From contig JAPFFF010000005.1 of the NCBI GenBank assembly GCA_039105265.1, forward strand, positions 1,488,001 to 1,552,000: DNA of 64,000 nt, given 5' to 3'. The notes below the pieces were generated by a model. It worked only from the letters and a program-made list of their open reading frames with translations, was not told the origin of the DNA and did no database searches. This document shows, one piece after another, positions 1 to 11,277 of the stretch; position 1 is the first letter of the stretch; every line of letters starts with the position of its first letter. Both the position numbers and the translations under genes were made by a program. Origin of the DNA: Tritrichomonas musculus (lineage: Eukaryota; Parabasalia; Tritrichomonadida; Tritrichomonadidae).

Positions 1-405
1 TTCAAAAGTTTAATGTTTCTTCAAACCAAAATCAAATAAAAATTGCTTAATTTAATAAAACTCAGCTGTATTTACCAATGAATAAGTTCATCAAAGTTCT
101 TTTCAAAAAGTCGATTTTGATTGAAAAAGTTTTGAAATAAAATCATACTACACATTTTTTAAATTTCATTGACTTTTCAATTGAGTCAATAACTGTCATT
201 TATCTCTATAATTTTGACTCAAACGGCTCATCTAATTTCGATGGCCTATAATGCAACAAGTACGTTCATAGAGCTCTGTCCTCTTAGAAAAACACTAGGA
301 AATTTTATTCTCAAAAAGTTTGTTTTTCTGAGGTTTATGCGATTTTTTTTTAAAAAATTTAAACTTTTTCAGTATATAAAAAAACTTAAAATTTTAAATT
401 TTTAT
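1..405. other. AT-rich flank without a supported gene
   Basis: This stretch lies beyond the 3' end of the minus-strand gene that stops at 406. It has only short chance frames; a 67-codon frame at 214-417 has no recognisable domain. Several copies of the motif AAAAAGT occur here, as they do throughout the window. Confidence 0.5.
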
Positions 406-3400
406 TTAAACATATGATTTAATTTTGTTGAGAAGTTCAACAAAATGGTTATTCGAGTCGATCAATTTATTGCTTTCCTCGCAATCGTCAGGGTAAGCAG
501 CAAGTTGCAGTGCCTCTTTAGAGAACTCGAACTCCATTATTAGCAGTGTGCTGAGTGAGTGAGCTCTCACCTGGTTCAGCATTGCCGAGTTTTCCAAGTA
601 CCTCCTTATTAGCTCTCTGTCATCGTCTGATCCGGCCTTGTAATTCTTCCTTATGAACCTCGACATTGCGATGTAGAGAGGGAAGAACCTGGGGATGTAT
701 TTGTGGAACATGTAGCAGACATAATTAAGGAGCTGCTCGAGTCCATAACATTGGAAAATGAAATTCTCCCATTCATAGATAATGTCAGCCATGTAGTAGC
801 AGTCGTAGTCCTTGCATTCAGAGAGCCACTGTGTGATGAAGTCGCTAACAATGTCGTCTTTTGCACGGCTTTTTATCGACTTCTCAACACGCTCGCGAAG
901 GGACATCATGTAGATCTTAAAAGTGGACATGTTTGCTGGTTTCGTCAAAAGTTGGTCGCATTCTGTTTCCAAGTTTTTGACTACTTCTATCGGCACCTCA
1001 TTGAAAAAGTCGATGAAACGAGGAAGGCACAACGAAAGGCCTTCAAAAGAGGCCTTCTTATTACAAGGGATGATTTCGGACGCATGGTTAATGAGCTCCA
1101 TTTGGAAGGTGTGCAACGAGTCCCTTGAAAGCATAAAAGTAAACGGCTCCCCTGTCACTTTTGCTATTGGAAACATGTCTCTTTTGCTTTCAAAATTTTT
1201 CAATAGTTTGGCCAAATTGGCCTTCAAAAGTGGAACGCAGTCGGACTCTGAAAGACTGATTAATGCTTGATGGATAAAGCGGACGCCGGCACAGTAAACG
1301 CTGGGAATAACCGAGATAATATATGGACCGGCGACATTGGATAGATTCTCACTGGCTTTGCTGTTCGGTGACGCAATCAGGGCTTGATGGAGGCTGAGAA
1401 GACCGCTGCTTTTGCCTTGGCATTTTGAGTAGCAGTTCTTCACAAATCTCACAAATTCATCGTTGGACTCAATTTTGCTCGCAAGTGTCAGTACTAGCTG
1501 CGAAAGTGGAAGGCCTGGAATGATCTTGTCCTTCTCTACAACTATCTGCATAATTGAGTCAATTTCACCTTTGGTGACGGTTACAAAAGAAAAAATAACG
1601 TTCGCCATCGTCAAGACATAGTCGAGCCTTTTCTTCGACTTCGCTTCCTTCATGAGTCTGATGACAAGCTCGACAAGCTCCTTGTGATTGCACAGGTCAA
1701 CTGACAAGGTGAAATCTTTGATGTCACTTTTGGTTAGGTGAGGTGAAGTGATAATTTCATTGAAATTTTTGCTCGGATTGAGAGCAAAGATTGCGTGCTT
1801 GATCTCAGCCGTTTGTGGCTGTTCTTTCAATTTTTCAATGAAGTCATCTAATTCAGAGGACGATACAGTTTTGAGATAGTTGAGGGCGGTTGGAATCACT
1901 TCACTTGGCAATAAATAATTAAGTATTGAAATTTCAATACTATGTGACGATGAATAATTCAATAATATTTCAATGCCACTTTTATCGTTTTCGTTTATGT
2001 AATAACGAATCAGTTTTTCTATGTGGTCTTTTGAAAAAGTGAAGGTGGACAATTTTAGCTGGGTCTTGATGAGTGCATTGGAAATGTCTTCGTCAATAAG
2101 GTTCGTGGATAAGTAATCATTCGTTATTTGATGAAAATCAACTTTTTCTTCTTCATGATCTTGTTGATGCTGATCTTCATCTTCTTGATCTTTTTGTTGA
2201 AATGCATTTTGGTTGTTCTTGGTGGATTCTTCATCATCATCTTCATCATTAAGAAATGATGAGTCATTGAAAAAGTCATACTCATCATCATCATTAATAT
2301 TATTCTCTTCTTCTGATTTAGTTACTTTTTTGGAATCTTCTTTGCCTTTCTTGTTGTTAGTCTTCTTGACAGGCTCTACACTGCTGGATCTTCTCGTACT
2401 GGCTCGCTTACGTGACTGAATACCTCTTTTCACAAGATCTCCTTGACTTAGTTCAGGAATCGAAGTACCCTCAAGAGAATTAAAGGTCATGCTTGGAGTA
2501 ATTGCCGTGTTGGTTATAGATCGAGGCTTTTCACTTTTTCTACGAAATCTAGATTGATCAGAATCTTTTTGTTCATTCTTCTTTCGCTTTCGTTTGGATG
2601 TGTCTACAGATTCAATAGAATCTGTTGAACTCGTTTCTTCCTTTTTCAATTCATTTTGATTTTCGTTGCTGGAATTGGTATTATCATCATTTGAAAGACT
2701 GACATTGTTTACTTGAGTTTGATCAAATTTGACTTTTGTATCTTTCTCCTTGATTTCATCGTTTTTCTTTTGTTGTTCTTCTTCCTCTTCTTTGATTTTT
2801 TGAATCTCATCTGATATTTTATCAAATGTTGATTCGTTGATTTTTCCAATTAATTTCAAATTGTTCTCAAAAAGTCTCAAGAATTGGTACAAACTCAGTT
2901 GTTGATCTTTATTTAATTGAGTTACTTTGTTTCTCATTGATGGAAGTTCATCTTTTTCCTTACTAGCATATATTTCTAGGGCGTAAAATTCAGGAATATA
3001 ATGATTAGGATCAATTTCATCTCGAGTTATCGTGTGCAATGCAGCAAAGAATGAATCAAGTTGTTCATTTGATTGGTTTGAATCATCTTTCTTCACAACA
3101 GATAAATATAATTCACAATATAATGCAATTGTTTCATCATCTTGAATGAATTCTAGAGTAGGTTGGACTGTAGTTAAAAAATCTATATTACTTTTTGGAT
3201 CTAGATTTGATTTCCAGTATCGTTCAGCAAATCGAGCTGACCTGCGTTGGAAAAGGTTCATTGACCAACTGAATAAATTAAGTACTAAGTTTTTCCTCTT
3301 TAATAAGCATTGACGAGGTAATGCTGATAAGAAACGAAATGCAGTAGAAAATGCAGGAAGGAAATTATTATAATTCATTTTCATTTCTGGAACACTTTCA

Positions 3401-5334
3401 AAGTTAAGTGAAGCAAATTCTTGGCTAACATAATTAAATATATTTTGCTTTTTTTCTGTGGATATTTGGCCGTTATCTATTTGAATTCCTCCGATAACGA
3501 ATAATGATGTTTCGATGATAGATTCAGCATCAACAGAAAATTCTCTTAATATTGGCCTTTCAATAAAGTGGAGATCGAAGTAGCTCATGAAATTCATAAT
3601 TTGTTCAAAAAGTTGAATATCATAATCATAAATTGAACGAATTTCTATTAAACGTAATATAAAGTATTGTAAGTGTTTTGTTTCATGTTTGTTATATCTT
3701 CGGGTTATTTTCTCTTTCTTCTTGGATTTCCTTCTTTTCTTAAAAAGTGTTAGTAAAATTGAGAGGAAGCGATGGAGTGAAGTTATATTGAAAAAGTCGA
3801 CTTTTTCTGTTATATAATAAGTTCCTTGAATAAAATCTGTATAATTTACAATGTTAGCTATTGCTTTTTCCGCTGCTTTTGATAGTTTTTCATTTGAATT
3901 CATTGAGAAATTAATTAATAAGTCAATAATTGATCGTTCATCGAATTTGTATGATGATTTTTTATGGATATTCTTATTTTCTGAGAAGTTGTAATACTTA
4001 TATGGAATTGATTTTATTATATTTACTATATCAATCATGTGAAACCATGATTGTTGTTGGCCAAAAATAACTTGTTGAGTTAGAATTAAAATGTTGCTGG
4101 CATCAGTCATTTCTAGAAAAGTTGGAAGGCATAGAGCAAATCCTTGTAAGCAGGCTGATGTTGTATCATTATAACTTTTTGAAAGAACTGAAGAAAACTT
4201 GTCAAATATATAAATTTTAACTTTATGTCTAGCATCTGGCCTATTAACAATTTTAGCCATTGTTTTGAATTTCGAAGTCATCTGTAATACGCCATCGTTT
4301 GGTGATATTTCTAGTAAATTTATTGGTAATGGTAAAAGGTAGAATGAGGGACGTACAACGAAATCAGAAACGCATATTGTAAATTCATGTTCATAAGATT
4401 CTGAATTTATTTGAATAAATAATTTCTGTTTATTTTTATTTTCATTTGAGTTTTCGTCTGTTTCATCTTCTGAATTTTCAGATTCATCACAATCATTTTC
4501 TGAAACAGTAATATTAAATGGTGCCATATCAAGTGATAGAATTTGAAGGGCTGAATCAATATCATTGGCTGTGGATTGTTGTTGATTTTTTAATATTTCA
4601 ACTGATATTTCAACTAAATCTCTCATGTCAATAGATTCATAATTGCATTTAATTGTGGAAAATAAATAAGAAAGAAGGCTGAGGTTTTCTTTGACAGTAG
4701 AATGATCTCTAATATATTTCAGTAATTCATTTATGAAAAATATTGGATCATGCTTAATAATTTCTGTTACTGCGAGAATTAAATGGCGATCTTGTGGTTT
4801 TACTCCTTTCTCCAAAAATAAAAAAAGAAGTTTATTAAGCCATTCCTTGCTTATCCTTCGTAAATTTTTAATAATTGGACCAATGTGATCTGAAAATGTG
4901 CTATCAATTAAAGTAAAATCTTGTAATATGTCGGAATTCTCAAGAATATGATTTAAAAAAGGAATTGGAGTAAAATTAGAGATAAAAGAAAACGCAGCAA
5001 TTACTATTTGTACATTCTTTGCATTAATTTCAATCATTCTAATGCTAGCAAAAAATGTTTTTTGAATCAAAGAAGGATAATAAGGTGTAATTTTGAGTAA
5101 AAATGTGATTGTTGTTCTGTAAGCCGAAATTCTGATGCTTGTGTTTGGATTAGAACCTACTTCCAATATAAAAGCCCAAAACTTGCTTAAAAAATTTTCG
5201 TTATCTGATTGAGAATATGGTCGTAAAAATTGAGAATCTATTTCATTTTGAAGTCGAATTAATATATTAGAAATAGTTGAATGATCGGATGAGGGCGAGT
5301 TGGCATTTCCAATCTCTATGAGTATTTCATCCAT
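406..5334 (-). CDS. Large ARM/HEAT-like helical protein, function unknown
   Basis: A single 1,642-residue open frame starts at an ATG and ends in TAA. I do not recognise the family. Residues 1-850 and 1060-1642 look like alpha-helical repeats of the ARM/HEAT kind (amphipathic helices rich in Leu, Ile, Phe and Ser). The middle (about 860-1060) is low-complexity and charged: Glu/Lys stretches, a basic segment with KRKRKK, then acidic runs such as EDEDQHQQDHEEE. It would suit a scaffold with a disordered central linker, and the basic patch could be a nuclear localisation signal; both are inference. There is no signal peptide or membrane segment. The last third (roughly 406-1900) is clearly richer in G+C than the rest of the gene. 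Confidence 0.85.
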   Translation of the reverse strand: MDEILIEIGNANSPSSDHSTISNILIRLQNEIDSQFLRPYSQSDNENFLSKFWAFILEVGSNPNTSIRISAYRTTITFLLKITPYYPSLIQKTFFASIRMIEINAKNVQIVIAAFSFISNFTPIPFLNHILENSDILQDFTLIDSTFSDHIGPIIKNLRRISKEWLNKLLFLFLEKGVKPQDRHLILAVTEIIKHDPIFFINELLKYIRDHSTVKENLSLLSYLFSTIKCNYESIDMRDLVEISVEILKNQQQSTANDIDSALQILSLDMAPFNITVSENDCDESENSEDETDENSNENKNKQKLFIQINSESYEHEFTICVSDFVVRPSFYLLPLPINLLEISPNDGVLQMTSKFKTMAKIVNRPDARHKVKIYIFDKFSSVLSKSYNDTTSACLQGFALCLPTFLEMTDASNILILTQQVIFGQQQSWFHMIDIVNIIKSIPYKYYNFSENKNIHKKSSYKFDERSIIDLLINFSMNSNEKLSKAAEKAIANIVNYTDFIQGTYYITEKVDFFNITSLHRFLSILLTLFKKRRKSKKKEKITRRYNKHETKHLQYFILRLIEIRSIYDYDIQLFEQIMNFMSYFDLHFIERPILREFSVDAESIIETSLFVIGGIQIDNGQISTEKKQNIFNYVSQEFASLNFESVPEMKMNYNNFLPAFSTAFRFLSALPRQCLLKRKNLVLNLFSWSMNLFQRRSARFAERYWKSNLDPKSNIDFLTTVQPTLEFIQDDETIALYCELYLSVVKKDDSNQSNEQLDSFFAALHTITRDEIDPNHYIPEFYALEIYASKEKDELPSMRNKVTQLNKDQQLSLYQFLRLFENNLKLIGKINESTFDKISDEIQKIKEEEEEQQKKNDEIKEKDTKVKFDQTQVNNVSLSNDDNTNSSNENQNELKKEETSSTDSIESVDTSKRKRKKNEQKDSDQSRFRRKSEKPRSITNTAITPSMTFNSLEGTSIPELSQGDLVKRGIQSRKRASTRRSSSVEPVKKTNNKKGKEDSKKVTKSEEENNINDDDEYDFFNDSSFLNDEDDDEESTKNNQNAFQQKDQEDEDQHQQDHEEEKVDFHQITNDYLSTNLIDEDISNALIKTQLKLSTFTFSKDHIEKLIRYYINENDKSGIEILLNYSSSHSIEISILNYLLPSEVIPTALNYLKTVSSSELDDFIEKLKEQPQTAEIKHAIFALNPSKNFNEIITSPHLTKSDIKDFTLSVDLCNHKELVELVIRLMKEAKSKKRLDYVLTMANVIFSFVTVTKGEIDSIMQIVVEKDKIIPGLPLSQLVLTLASKIESNDEFVRFVKNCYSKCQGKSSGLLSLHQALIASPNSKASENLSNVAGPYIISVIPSVYCAGVRFIHQALISLSESDCVPLLKANLAKLLKNFESKRDMFPIAKVTGEPFTFMLSRDSLHTFQMELINHASEIIPCNKKASFEGLSLCLPRFIDFFNEVPIEVVKNLETECDQLLTKPANMSTFKIYMMSLRERVEKSIKSRAKDDIVSDFITQWLSECKDYDCYYMADIIYEWENFIFQCYGLEQLLNYVCYMFHKYIPRFFPLYIAMSRFIRKNYKAGSDDDRELIRRYLENSAMLNQVRAHSLSTLLIMEFEFSKEALQLAAYPDDCEESNKLIDSNNHFVELLNKIKSYV

Positions 5335-6184
5335 TAACTGTCAATTTTCGCCTTAGAATTTCATTGTAAGTTCAATAAACTCTATTCAATTTGGTATACA
5401 AATTGGATATCTTTGAATATATTCAACTTGTTCGCACAAAACAATTGTAAAAATTGAACTGAAAAATTCTGAGCATAAAAATCCTTATTCTTTTCAAATT
5501 TAAAATTGTTCAAATAGAATAAGGTTATATATTATTTTATACAACTTGTTTAATAATTATATTAAAAATTTTGTATCATTGCCCCTGAAATGAAAGTAAT
5601 TTGGATTATTATAATGACATCAAACGGTAAAATAAGGTTTTTAAACTCAGAAATCATAAAGTGTAAACTATTCAATATTTTAATCTTTGTTTTTTATTTA
5701 TCTCAACATTTAAATCATCTATATAATTTTAATTTAATAAATATAATATTTACCAAAGTTGCAAACTAATTATCAATATTTAATTATGAATATTTTTCAA
5801 TTATTCCAAATTGTTGATTAGTTATCTATATTCAAAAACTTTCAAATCAAATGTTATGCATTTGTATTAACCATTAGGCATGATAATAAATATAATCATA
5901 TTTGTATTTTCTATTGGAAATCAATAATTTTCTAATGTCAAAAAAATATCTAAACTTTCAGTTATTAGTGCTAATTTATGAATATATAAATTTAACAAAT
6001 ATCAGGAAGATCTTTTTTCTTTTACTATTTTAATGAACTGGATTATCTGGTAAAAGATATCAAATAAGATAAGTAGAAAACTAAAAAATTCATGCTAGAC
6101 ACCCAAAAACATTTAAAAATTCGCAATTTCAATATTATTATCATATTTCAAACCAAAAACAAAAGTTTAAAAAAATATATTATA

Positions 6185-7417
6185 CAGTACCGTAACAAAA
6201 CTAAAAACGTATTTTTAATGGAAAATTCCACTTTTCTGGGAATATTACATGTGTGGGGAAACTTATACTTTCTCAAAATTGGCTCTAGATTTTATGATGA
6301 AATTAATATTATTAATAAATATAATCATTATATATCACAATACATTAATAACTAAGAATTTTCAACCTACGATTTAAAGATAAATGAATTTTAAAATTAT
6401 TTTTTAAAAAAATTCAATAGAAAAGAGAATATTTTATTTTACATAAATTGCTATTATATATATAATAAAATATATTAGCTATATTAAACATTTATTTTCA
6501 GATTTCTATTTTGTATTTGAAAATATTTCCAAATATCTAATTTTTTTATTTACATTTCACTTGGTTTTTTGATAGAAAATTTAATTGAAAATTATGTGGT
6601 GTGAAATGTTCAGTATAGAAAATAATGTGGTGTGATATGAATAATTGAATATAGTATCTTAATATATCTCATGATTTTTAATATAAATTTCTAATATTTT
6701 TATTATAATAATTATAAAATATTAGATTGTAATTATTTGCAAATTCATTTTTTATAATATTTGAAATCTACTAAGTTATAAATCATATATTTTTTCCAAG
6801 TCGATTTTCTAAAAATTGTAGGTTCCAATTATATTAGGATCGGACTATATTAATTTATGAAGTATGAATATTTGATAGCCTGAATTAAGTTGAAAAATCT
6901 AGTGCCAATCTTATCACAATTCAATTTAAAATTATATAATCATTTTCTTAATTTAACTCATCAATTAAATCAGTTTTGTTTGTTTTTATACAGCTAACAT
7001 ATTTTATTTTACATATAAAACAAATATATTGATCTAATTAAAACTCTATAAATTTTATTGTTGAAAAATGGAGAAAAATATTAATTATTCCAAACTCTTA
7101 AAAATAAATGAAAATATTATTTTTACATAATTAAGATATTGCACAATAATATACATGAATATTGTTTGCCCAAAATTAATATTTATTGAATTATCATAAA
7201 AATAAGTTTTTTCAAAATACGTTATTTTGAGTTTCCCCACACATAATATTACCAATTATACATTCAAATTTTAATTGAATTTTTTTGAGAATAAAAAAAT
7301 GGAAAATCTAACTTTTTGAAAGTTTCTTTTCAATTTTTATTTTTTGTTTTATCTTTTTTTATCAAAAAGTCCGATTTTCCTTTTTTTGAATCATTTTCCA
7401 TTTTTGTTACTGAACTG
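6185..7417. mobile_element. Fossil Tc1/mariner-like element with TA-flanked inverted ends
   Basis: The left end reads CAGTACCGTAACAAAA (6185-6200) and the right end, read inward, CAGTTCAGTAACAAAA (7402-7417): 14 of 16 match. Both ends are flanked by TA, the target duplication typical of Tc1/mariner. A second inverted match containing GTGTGGGGAAACT lies further in (around 6250-6264 and 7229-7243). The length of 1,233 bp suits the superfamily, but no transposase reading survives inside, so it is non-autonomous or fully decayed. Confidence 0.65.
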
Positions 7418-8230
7418 TATGTAAAAAATAATCTAACCAGTCTTTCTAGGAATCAAAATAAATCAGTAAACTAATCATGTTTGATGATATATAATATAAT
7501 GGCGCATATCAATTTTATTGATTTTATTTATTGATCGTGATCTCGAAATAGGTACTTTTATCAGAAAAAATTGAATTTGATTTTCAAGGGGGCATTCAAA
7601 ATTGAGGGTAACCGCAATTTTATATAAAACCCTACTGTAAAATTTTTTTGAAAGGGTATTTGAAAGATTTATTCAATTTAAAACTAGCTTTCCTTTGAAA
7701 ATAATTGCTGTTGGTTAATAAAAATCATTGTTTTTTTTTTTTAATTTTATTTATTTAATGCTATTTAGATTAGTTTCATTATTTTTTGAGTACATTATAG
7801 AAATGTTTAAATAAATTACTATTTGATTTGAATCAATTATAAATTAACCTTACATGTTCATGCATATTTGGTAAATAAGTGATATAATTTCATTTGGGAT
7901 ATTTGTTAGAATGTTTCTAAAAAATCATTGATGCTGAATAGAAATAAAAATTTGAAATTACAAATAGATCCTTGACCAAATGGTTTAATGTGTTATATAT
8001 AAAACAAATTATTGGATATAACATAAAAATTAAAAATATCTCATAATAATTTTTGAAGATAAAGAATAACTTTCAAAAGTTTTGAATAGTCCTGTATTTT
8101 CTAAACACTATCTGGTTCATTAAAAAAAGAATGAATACATGTTTTATATGTTTTAATTATACAACTAATTAAAAAAAAAACATTTTAAGAGATGTGCCAT
8201 TTTGCACTAATAAAAATGGTTCCCATATAT

Positions 8231-8243
8231 TTTTGGCGGGACA
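8231..8243 (+). promoter_or_regulatory. E2F-like motif upstream of the kinase gene
   Basis: TTTTGGCGGGACA lies 24-36 bases before the kinase ATG. It resembles the eukaryotic E2F/DP consensus TTTSSCGC/GGCGGGAA and is a conspicuous G/C island in A/T-rich DNA. A related AAATGGCGGTAAA lies about 55 bases before the histone H2A start at 26332. The role is inferred from motif resemblance only. Confidence 0.3.
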
Positions 8244-8266
8244 ATTTAATAAAATAAATCTTTACC

Positions 8267-9295
8267 ATGAGCTCTCCTTCCTCAAAGGTAGAGGAAGATC
8301 GATTGATATGTAATCCTGGTGATATCATTGGAGAGTATTTTCGAGTCATAGAAAAAAGCGGTGAAGGTACTTTTTCAAACGTTTATACTTGTACTGATAC
8401 CAGAACTCAAGAAAACATTATAATTAAAGCATGCCGTTCTAAACGTTGTTATGTCGATGCTGCAGTTGAAGAAATAAAGACAATGCATAAGCTTAATAAG
8501 ATTGATGTAAATTTACATTATTTTGTTCATTATTACGGTCATTTCACTTTTAAAGGTCATACGTGTATAATTTTTGAGCGCCTCGGTTCATCCCTTTTTG
8601 CTATTTTACAATATCACCACTTTAGGCCATTCAAAGTTGATGCAATTCGATCGTTTATGTGGCAAATTGTTAATGCTGTTAACATTCTCCATCGAAATAA
8701 TATGATTCATACTGATCTTAAACTTGAAAACATTCTATTGAAAGAACGATGTCTTGTTGATAGAGATGGATTTGATATTACCACAAAACGATCATCGACA
8801 GCTGTAAGGCTTATTGATTTTGGATCTTCAGACACTGGATCATCTTGGCATCACCACCTTGTTACGACCAGGCATTATAGAGCACCTGAAATTCTAATGG
8901 GACTACGATGGGGGTATGAATGCGACATTTGGAGCCTTGGATGTATTCTTGTCGAACTTGCTGTCGGAAGAATAGACTTTGATGCTAAAAATGTTGTTGA
9001 GCATTTGTTTTTGATTCAACAAATGATTGGTCCAATGCCAAAGCAAATGTGGAATGCGTGTACAAGAGAAGAGTTAAAAGTTTTTGCATCTGAAGGTTCA
9101 ATTAAATCCGATTATTTGCCCAAAGAAATTCGTGAATCAGCTAAAATGAAACCTTTATTGTCAGATATTTTATCTTTTAACCCTCTTTTAGCTGATTTGG
9201 CTCTAATGATGTTAAATCCAAATCAATACGCGAGACCAAAAGCATCTACTCTAATGAAACACAAGTTTTTTGGAAAATATAGAAATCATATGTAA
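8267..9295 (+). CDS. CLK/LAMMER-like CMGC protein kinase
   Basis: A 342-residue protein kinase that is almost entirely catalytic domain. The Gly loop GEGTFSNVY is at 32-40, the ATP-binding Lys at 54 (IIIKACRSK), the catalytic loop HTDLKLEN at 148-155 with Asp150, the DFG at 184-186 and the APE at 206-208. HTDLK and TRHYRAPE are hallmarks of the CLK/LAMMER and DYRK branch of CMGC kinases. The LAMMER helix reads EHLFLIQQMIGP (245-256), so the EHL and GP anchors remain but the eponymous residues have drifted. CLK kinases phosphorylate SR splicing factors; that role here is family-based inference. There is no N-terminal extension of note. Inserts around 160-180 are typical of the family. The upstream E2F-like site hints at cell-cycle control. 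Confidence 0.92.
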   Translation: MSSPSSKVEEDRLICNPGDIIGEYFRVIEKSGEGTFSNVYTCTDTRTQENIIIKACRSKRCYVDAAVEEIKTMHKLNKIDVNLHYFVHYYGHFTFKGHTCIIFERLGSSLFAILQYHHFRPFKVDAIRSFMWQIVNAVNILHRNNMIHTDLKLENILLKERCLVDRDGFDITTKRSSTAVRLIDFGSSDTGSSWHHHLVTTRHYRAPEILMGLRWGYECDIWSLGCILVELAVGRIDFDAKNVVEHLFLIQQMIGPMPKQMWNACTREELKVFASEGSIKSDYLPKEIRESAKMKPLLSDILSFNPLLADLALMMLNPNQYARPKASTLMKHKFFGKYRNHM

Positions 9296-9451
9296 TTTTT
9301 GTTATATTGTTTTAAATTTGTTTTTGTTATTATTAAATGTATTTAAAGCACATGACTTTGTGACTTTTTTATTTTGTTTCATATAAATTAAAATTGTGAA
9401 ATCAATTTGATAGATTGATTTTTTTAAAAAAGTTCACGTCATTTTCACTTT

Positions 9452-10310
9452 TTGAGAAAAATATATTTAACTACCAGGTTGACGCAAAAAATAACGATTG
9501 TCAAAAGGATTGTGAATCAATTCTTGATGAAGCTACATCTCAAGATATCTAGTAAATTAGAAGGAATTGATTTTCTAAATGATTCAAATTCAAAATCAAT
9601 TCCTTCGTTAAGTAAATCATTGAACTCCACCTTCTCGTCAGTGGGAAAATTCAATTTTAGAGGAGCTCAATCTTCATATAATAAATCAACAATTAATTGA
9701 GCAGTAAAAACTTGATAGTTGCTCAATTGAAATCATTCAAAACTTTTTTTTCGACCTTCAGGGTTAATCTTGTATATCCATCCAATGATGATATTTTGTG
9801 CAGATGAGACAATGTTCAATCAAAATACCAAGCAAAAAATTTGTAGTTCCACAAGAAATTCAAGTAGTATTACATGAAAATTTGCCTGATATGAACTATA
9901 TAAGTGGAATGATGTGCTTTGATGTAATAGGTGTAGCTCTTCCGCCATTTTTTGTTTTATCCAAAAAAAAGCATTTACCTACTATTCTCAGAGAATTAAG
10001 AAAATCACAACAAATATACGTTGCATCAAATAAATATATATATACGAATAGAAACATTTTTCTTATTTGGGTGCATAATTTTATACATTTTTCAACTGAT
10101 TATTGTTTATAAAAAAAGATCAAAGCATAAACAAGAATGCCTTTTATATAACAGATGGATATGCAAGCGAGGAAAATCCACTTGCTCTAGTGCTTCTTCG
10201 AAGAGCCTATGTTACGCTTCTAGTGCTTCTGTCATATTGTGGTCATGAATTGCAAATGTTTGACAGTTTAATGGTTTCTCCTTAAAAAAAGTCTTTTTCG
10301 AAATATTTAC
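9452..10310 (+). pseudogene. Remnant of a pogo/Tigger-type (DDE_1) transposase
   Basis: Broken frames on the plus strand retain DDE_1 landmarks in order. They are: an HTH-like stretch near 9640-9690 (RGAQSSYNKS); the first catalytic Asp in CADETMFNQ near 9800; a core reading GMMCFDVIGVALPPFFVL and KKHLPTILRELRKS with IFLIWVHNFI (9890-10090); the second Asp in YITDGYASEENPLAL (10140-10190); and the third in CGHELQMFD near 10240-10265. At least three frame changes separate these parts, so it is a dead copy. I could not find inverted ends. The next sequence downstream is a different transposon remnant. Confidence 0.65.
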
Positions 10311-10689
10311 AAACCTTTTATCAGATATTCAAATAAATGAAAATGTCGAAACAATTACAATTAAAGTACATTTAGCAGAATAAAATCATTCACCAGTGAT
10401 TGGTGAAGGAATTACACACCATATATAGCAAAAAAAAAAACAGCAATAATTATAGGAACATATCTACCAGATGTCAATAATGCACCAAAATCAGTTTTCG
10501 TTCACGAATTAAATGTAGAAGAACAAGGACGTTTCTATAAAAGAAAGGAAAGGTTAAAACATCGAGTTAATATTTCATATAGAGTTATTATTGCGCAAGA
10601 AAAATATTCAGTCTTGCACATTTGATAACTAAAATATACAAATTTGAACATTTATGCAATACGAATTATGTAAGTCAAAAGAATTACTA

Positions 10690-11277
10690 TAAAATGGTGA
10701 ATGACACAATTTCAAATCCACATAATAACTCATATTTATTCTCTGAAAAGTTTTCAACAGAAAATCCAGAGCAAGCAATTGTTCAATTGTATGATATTGA
10801 TGGTTTAAGTCCATAAGAGACTAGACCAAAAATTAAATGTAGTGACAAACCTATCAATTACTTAATTGAATATATTGATAAAAAACATCAAGTTCGTCCT
10901 CCCAAAAAAAAGGTATACCGCCAAAATCTATCGTGGAAGTGTTGACTGATATTACATCAATGATACTTCAAGACAGAATAATTTCAGCAGACTAAATATG
11001 TTCATATTTTGGAATATATATATTATTGTCGCCTACTTCAATTAACAGATATAGAAATGAGATCTTCCATTTTGATTTTCTTGCACCGAAAATTAAGCAC
11101 TTTCTTAAAAAAAAACAAATGAATTTTAGAAAATTGTTTTCTTATTCAATATTGGCTTCAAAAAATGAAAGAACACATATAATTTTTACTGACGAAAGTC
11201 GTTTCTGTAATGTAACAACAGATACAGGTATTGGTTCTATCTTGAAAAACAAAATTGGAAATTCCAAAGTATAAACT
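10690..11277 (+). pseudogene. Remnant of a Tc1-type transposase, N-terminal half
   Basis: Pieces on the plus strand align by eye with the better preserved Tc1 transposase at 51892-53183. NPEQAIVQLYDIDGLSP matches its PEQAIIRLHFQEKLTP; a helix then leads into QVRPPKKK (the hinge that precedes the second HTH); and the first catalytic Asp lies in IIFTDESRFC near 11172-11201. Several frame breaks occur and nothing after the first Asp is recognisable, so the copy is truncated as well as decayed. Confidence 0.6.

Larger units (their letters stand above)
5335..8266. other. Long AT-rich divergent intergenic region holding a fossil transposon
   Basis: This is the gap between the divergent starts of the helical-repeat gene and the kinase gene. 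I see no gene in it. An 87-codon frame at 6092-6355 overlaps the left end of a fossil transposon (6185-7417) and looks like chance. The rest is A/T-rich with short homopolymer runs. The last 40 bases carry a possible promoter motif. Confidence 0.6.

Noticed and set aside
214-417. A 67-codon gene at the left edge
   Set aside because: It overlaps the end of the 1,642-codon gene on the other strand and consists of low-complexity Lys/Phe text.
703-1270. Two plus-strand frames of 141 and 115 codons
   Set aside because: They are shadows of the G+C-richer 3' end of the minus-strand helical-repeat gene.
6092-6355. An 87-codon gene at 6092
   Set aside because: It runs across the left end of a fossil transposon, is made of A/T-rich codons and has no recognisable domain.
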